Positions 61,810 to 64,000 of a DNA stretch of 64,000 nucleotides are shown here, piece after piece; position 1 is the stretch's first letter; every line of letters begins with the position of its first letter. The notes under the pieces are model-generated. The model made no database searches, was not told where the DNA came from, and saw nothing but the letters and a program-made list of their open reading frames with translations. Source of the stretch: Methylomonas rapida (GTDB taxonomy: Bacteria > Pseudomonadota > Gammaproteobacteria > Methylococcales > Methylomonadaceae). The stretch is taken from NCBI RefSeq assembly GCF_024360925.2, contig NZ_CP113517.1:1240001-1304000 (forward strand), in the 5' to 3' direction. Both the position numbers and the translations under genes were made by a program.

Positions 61810-63187
61810 CAGGCTGTTGATTTTATCTCCCCTGCAAGCCCCATTGATTCGTTGAGCTGGAAACGAGATTATCTAATAAGATATTGTTTTTAATGGTAAA
61901 ATTGTTTTATTCCAAATATATTGCATTGTTCTCATGCGTGGCGCCGACAACATTCAAGAACAACTGTTCAGTTACCGAACCCTGGAAAGCCGGATTCCCA
62001 AAAAGCATCCGCTACGCAAGTTGCGTCAAGTGGTCGACCTGTTACTCGGCACCCTCAACGATGAGTTCGACGCACTCTACGCCCGCCGCGGCCGGGACTC
62101 CATTCCGCCGGAACGCCTGCTACGCGCCAGTTTGTTGCAAGTCCTGTTCTCTATCCGCTCGGAGCGGCAACTGGTGGAACATATCGACTTTAACCTGCTG
62201 TACCGCTGGTTCGTCGGCTTGACGATGGACGACGCCGTATGGGATCACTCCACCTTTAGCGCCAATCGCGACCGCTTGCTGAACGAGCACATCAGCCGTT
62301 TGTTCTTCGAACGGGTGCTGGCCTTGGCTGACTGGAAGAAGCTGATCTCCGACGAGCATTTCTCGGTGGACGGAACATTGATTCAAGCCTGGGCCTCGCA
62401 CAAGCGTTTCGTGAAGAAAGACGGCTCAACCCCGCCGCCGGAAGATGGCGGCCGCAATCCTACGGTCAACTTCAAGGGCGAGAAACGCAGCAACGACACT
62501 CACGAATCACGCACCGATCCCGATGCCCGGCTGTACAAAAAGAGCGAGGGCGACAAGTCTCAACTGGCTTTCCTCGGTCATGCCCTGATGGAGAACCGCA
62601 GCGGCTTGGTCGTCGACGTCGAAATCACCCAGGCCACCGGCACCGCGGAACGCGAGGCGGCTCACGCCATGGTCAAACGCACCATCCACAAACCCGGCGC
62701 GACCTTGGGTGCGGATAAGAATTACGATACGCAGGATTTTGTCGCTAAGTTACGCCAGCGCAAAGTCACGCCGCATGTCGCCAGCAAGGAAAAAGGCTCA
62801 GCTATTGACGGCCGCACCACCCGACACGATGGTTACCGAAAAAGCCTCAAAGTCCGCAAGCGGATCGAAGAAGTCTTCGGTTGGGCCAAGACCGTCGGCC
62901 CGCTACGGCAAACCAAGTTCCGTGGCTTGAAGAAGGTTGCCGCACAAACGATTTTTACCTTTGCCGCCTATAACCTGACGCGCATGGGTACCATTTTCGG
63001 TTGGCGTTACAGCACCGCCTAGGTGCTCGTGCGCCTGAAATCCGCCAAAAGGCGGAATTTAACGCCCTTCGGAGCGAATATAATCGGCTAAAACCGAATT
63101 TTGAGGCCTAATCAGGCTTCCAGAACCGCCAAAGCCTCAAAAAAGGGCATCGAAACCGAAGGTATGCTGGCAAATTTCAACAGCCTG
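61810..63187 (+). mobile_element. IS5-family insertion sequence
   Basis: A 1378-bp element with terminal inverted repeats CAGGCTGTTGA and a 4-bp target duplication CTAA (61806-61809 and 63188-63191), the YTAR-type target of IS5-group elements. It lies within codon 37 of the moaC-mogA gene. It carries one transposase gene and high-GC DNA in contrast to the AT-rich host gene. Confidence 0.93.
61934..63022 (+). CDS. IS5-family transposase
   Basis: A 362-residue DDE transposase with an N-terminal DUF772-type domain (PLRKLRQVVDLLLGTLNDEF, SIRSERQLVEHIDFNLLYRW) and a DDE_Tnp_1 core: Asp in HFSVDGTLIQAWAS, Asp in TLGADKNYDTQDF and Glu in RIEEVFGWAKTVG. It appears intact, so the element may still be able to move. 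Confidence 0.95.
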   Translation: MRGADNIQEQLFSYRTLESRIPKKHPLRKLRQVVDLLLGTLNDEFDALYARRGRDSIPPERLLRASLLQVLFSIRSERQLVEHIDFNLLYRWFVGLTMDDAVWDHSTFSANRDRLLNEHISRLFFERVLALADWKKLISDEHFSVDGTLIQAWASHKRFVKKDGSTPPPEDGGRNPTVNFKGEKRSNDTHESRTDPDARLYKKSEGDKSQLAFLGHALMENRSGLVVDVEITQATGTAEREAAHAMVKRTIHKPGATLGADKNYDTQDFVAKLRQRKVTPHVASKEKGSAIDGRTTRHDGYRKSLKVRKRIEEVFGWAKTVGPLRQTKFRGLKKVAAQTIFTFAAYNLTRMGTIFGWRYSTA

Positions 63188-64000
63188 CTAAAGGAGATGT
63201 TTTACAGGTTGCACGGGCAGCGGGTATATCTGCTGCGAAAAATGCTGCCTCTTGGATCATCTTTTGTCATACTCTACCTTTGGATTGGGTTGGTATAAGT
63301 TTCGATGTCGGCGAAAATACAATAAAAGTTTCAGCGGAAGTAAAAGCGATCTGGAAAACCGGTGTTGAAATGGAAGCCATGGCTGCCGTTACGGGTGCGC
63401 TACTAAATATATATGACATGCTTAAGCCGTTAGATAACAACATCTCTTTTTCCGATGTAAAGCTGATTGCAAAGCATGGTGGGAAAAGCAGCTTTAATGA
63501 GTATTTTGCTGAACCATTAAAGTCAGCTGTTCTTGTTATTTCAGATTCTACATATGCGGGTACTCGCACAGATACATCGGGTAAAAACATTAAATTATTT
63601 TTGGAAGATAAAGGACTCTCGGTTCCAATCTATGAAATCTTACCTGACAGTTTAGATCAGGTAACGGATCGCTTGCGGCAACTGGCAGATGAAGACATTG
63701 ATCTAGTTATTACAACCGGTGGAACGGGTTTTGGTCCTAAAGATATAACTCCAGAAGCTACTGCTAAAGTCATCGAAAAAGAAGCGCCCGGATTGGTTGA
63801 GACTATACGTCGCCATGGTAAAGATCGCACACCTTATGCCATGTTATCGCGTGAACTGGCCGGCATTCGTAGAAAAACGGTAATTATTAATTTACCCGGA
63901 AGTTCCAAAGGCGCACAGGAAAGTATGGATGCTCTCTTTCCCGGTCTCCTACACGCTTTCCCCATGTTGTGGGGCGGCGGGCATGATGAAGAAAATCGCT

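Larger units (their letters stand above)
61700..64000 (+). pseudogene. moaC: Fused moaC-moaB/mogA gene interrupted by an IS; 3' end outside window
   Basis: Residues 1-36 (61700-61807, ribosome site AAGGAA at 61690) are a MoaC N-terminus (DISQKFNTLRYAKAEGIL, then KTVP). After the insertion sequence the frame resumes at 63193 with GDVLQVARAAGISAAKNAA, then KTGVEMEAMAAVTGALLNIY (MoaC catalytic region), a linker, and a MogA/MoaB domain with VLVISDSTYAGTRTDTSGK and TTGGTGFGPKD. Removing the IS and one CTAA gives KTVP-K-GDVL, an exact MoaC match. Such bifunctional proteins make cyclic pyranopterin phosphate and adenylate molybdopterin. As found, neither half can be made intact. Confidence 0.93.

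Noticed and set aside
1..64000. CRISPR arrays, rRNA or tRNA genes
   Set aside because: I found no regularly spaced repeats and no tRNA or rRNA sequence while reading both strands; a covariance search would be needed to exclude a tRNA fully.

Overview
The window looks like DNA of a gammaproteobacterium. A methanotroph such as a Methylomonas/Methylobacter relative is my impression from base composition and gene style, but nothing in the window proves it. Three blocks can be told apart. (1) Positions 1-12.9 kb, minus strand: an F-type (SXT/R391-, IncA/C-like) type IV secretion and conjugative pilus operon in the order traL-traE-traK-traB-dsbC-traV-traA-(small RRXRR/PLMP-domain gene)-traC-trbI-trhF-trbC/traW-traU-traN. 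Most genes are translationally coupled by ATGA-type overlaps, and traN runs off the left edge. No relaxase, coupling protein or replication gene is in view.

(2) Positions 13-51.6 kb: a mosaic of mostly single accessory or metabolic genes. It contains a MocR regulator with three evenly spaced operator-like boxes, an EamA exporter and a class IV aminotransferase; a NarX/NarL-like two-component pair; leuA coupled to a methyltransferase, with a divergent Lrp regulator; a canonical transcription attenuator with an Ile/Leu-rich leader peptide in front of two non-biosynthetic genes; an FMN riboswitch with ribB; a LuxR solo; and from 35 to 51 kb a run of plus-strand genes (GNATs, HAD phosphatases, cupins, hydrolases, lspA, an amidase, a PaiB-like protein and others). 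Several genes are broken: a histidine phosphatase remnant, an internally deleted GST, a frameshifted AraC regulator and a truncated alpha/beta hydrolase. The block is bracketed by direct repeats of the traL region: intact traL at 12.5 kb and two degenerate traL copies at 51.7-52.4 kb. This suggests recombination through tra sequences.

(3) Positions 52.4-64 kb: an AT-rich island, clearly different in composition from the rest. It carries a LysR regulator gene, a divergent molybdenum/tungsten bis-MGD enzyme that closely resembles acetylene hydratase (Cys10/13/17/45 cluster ligands, Asp14, Lys47, Cys137), and pterin cofactor genes moaA, moaD, moeB (with rhodanese domain), moaE and a fused moaC-moaB/mogA. 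Two insertion sequences have landed in this island, one in lysR (2-bp TA duplication) and one in moaC-mogA (4-bp CTAA duplication). In both cases removing the element restores the reading frame exactly. The island therefore looks like a complete imported acetylene hydratase module recently damaged by transposition. Acetylene is a suicide inhibitor of methane monooxygenase, so such a module would be notable if the host is a methanotroph.
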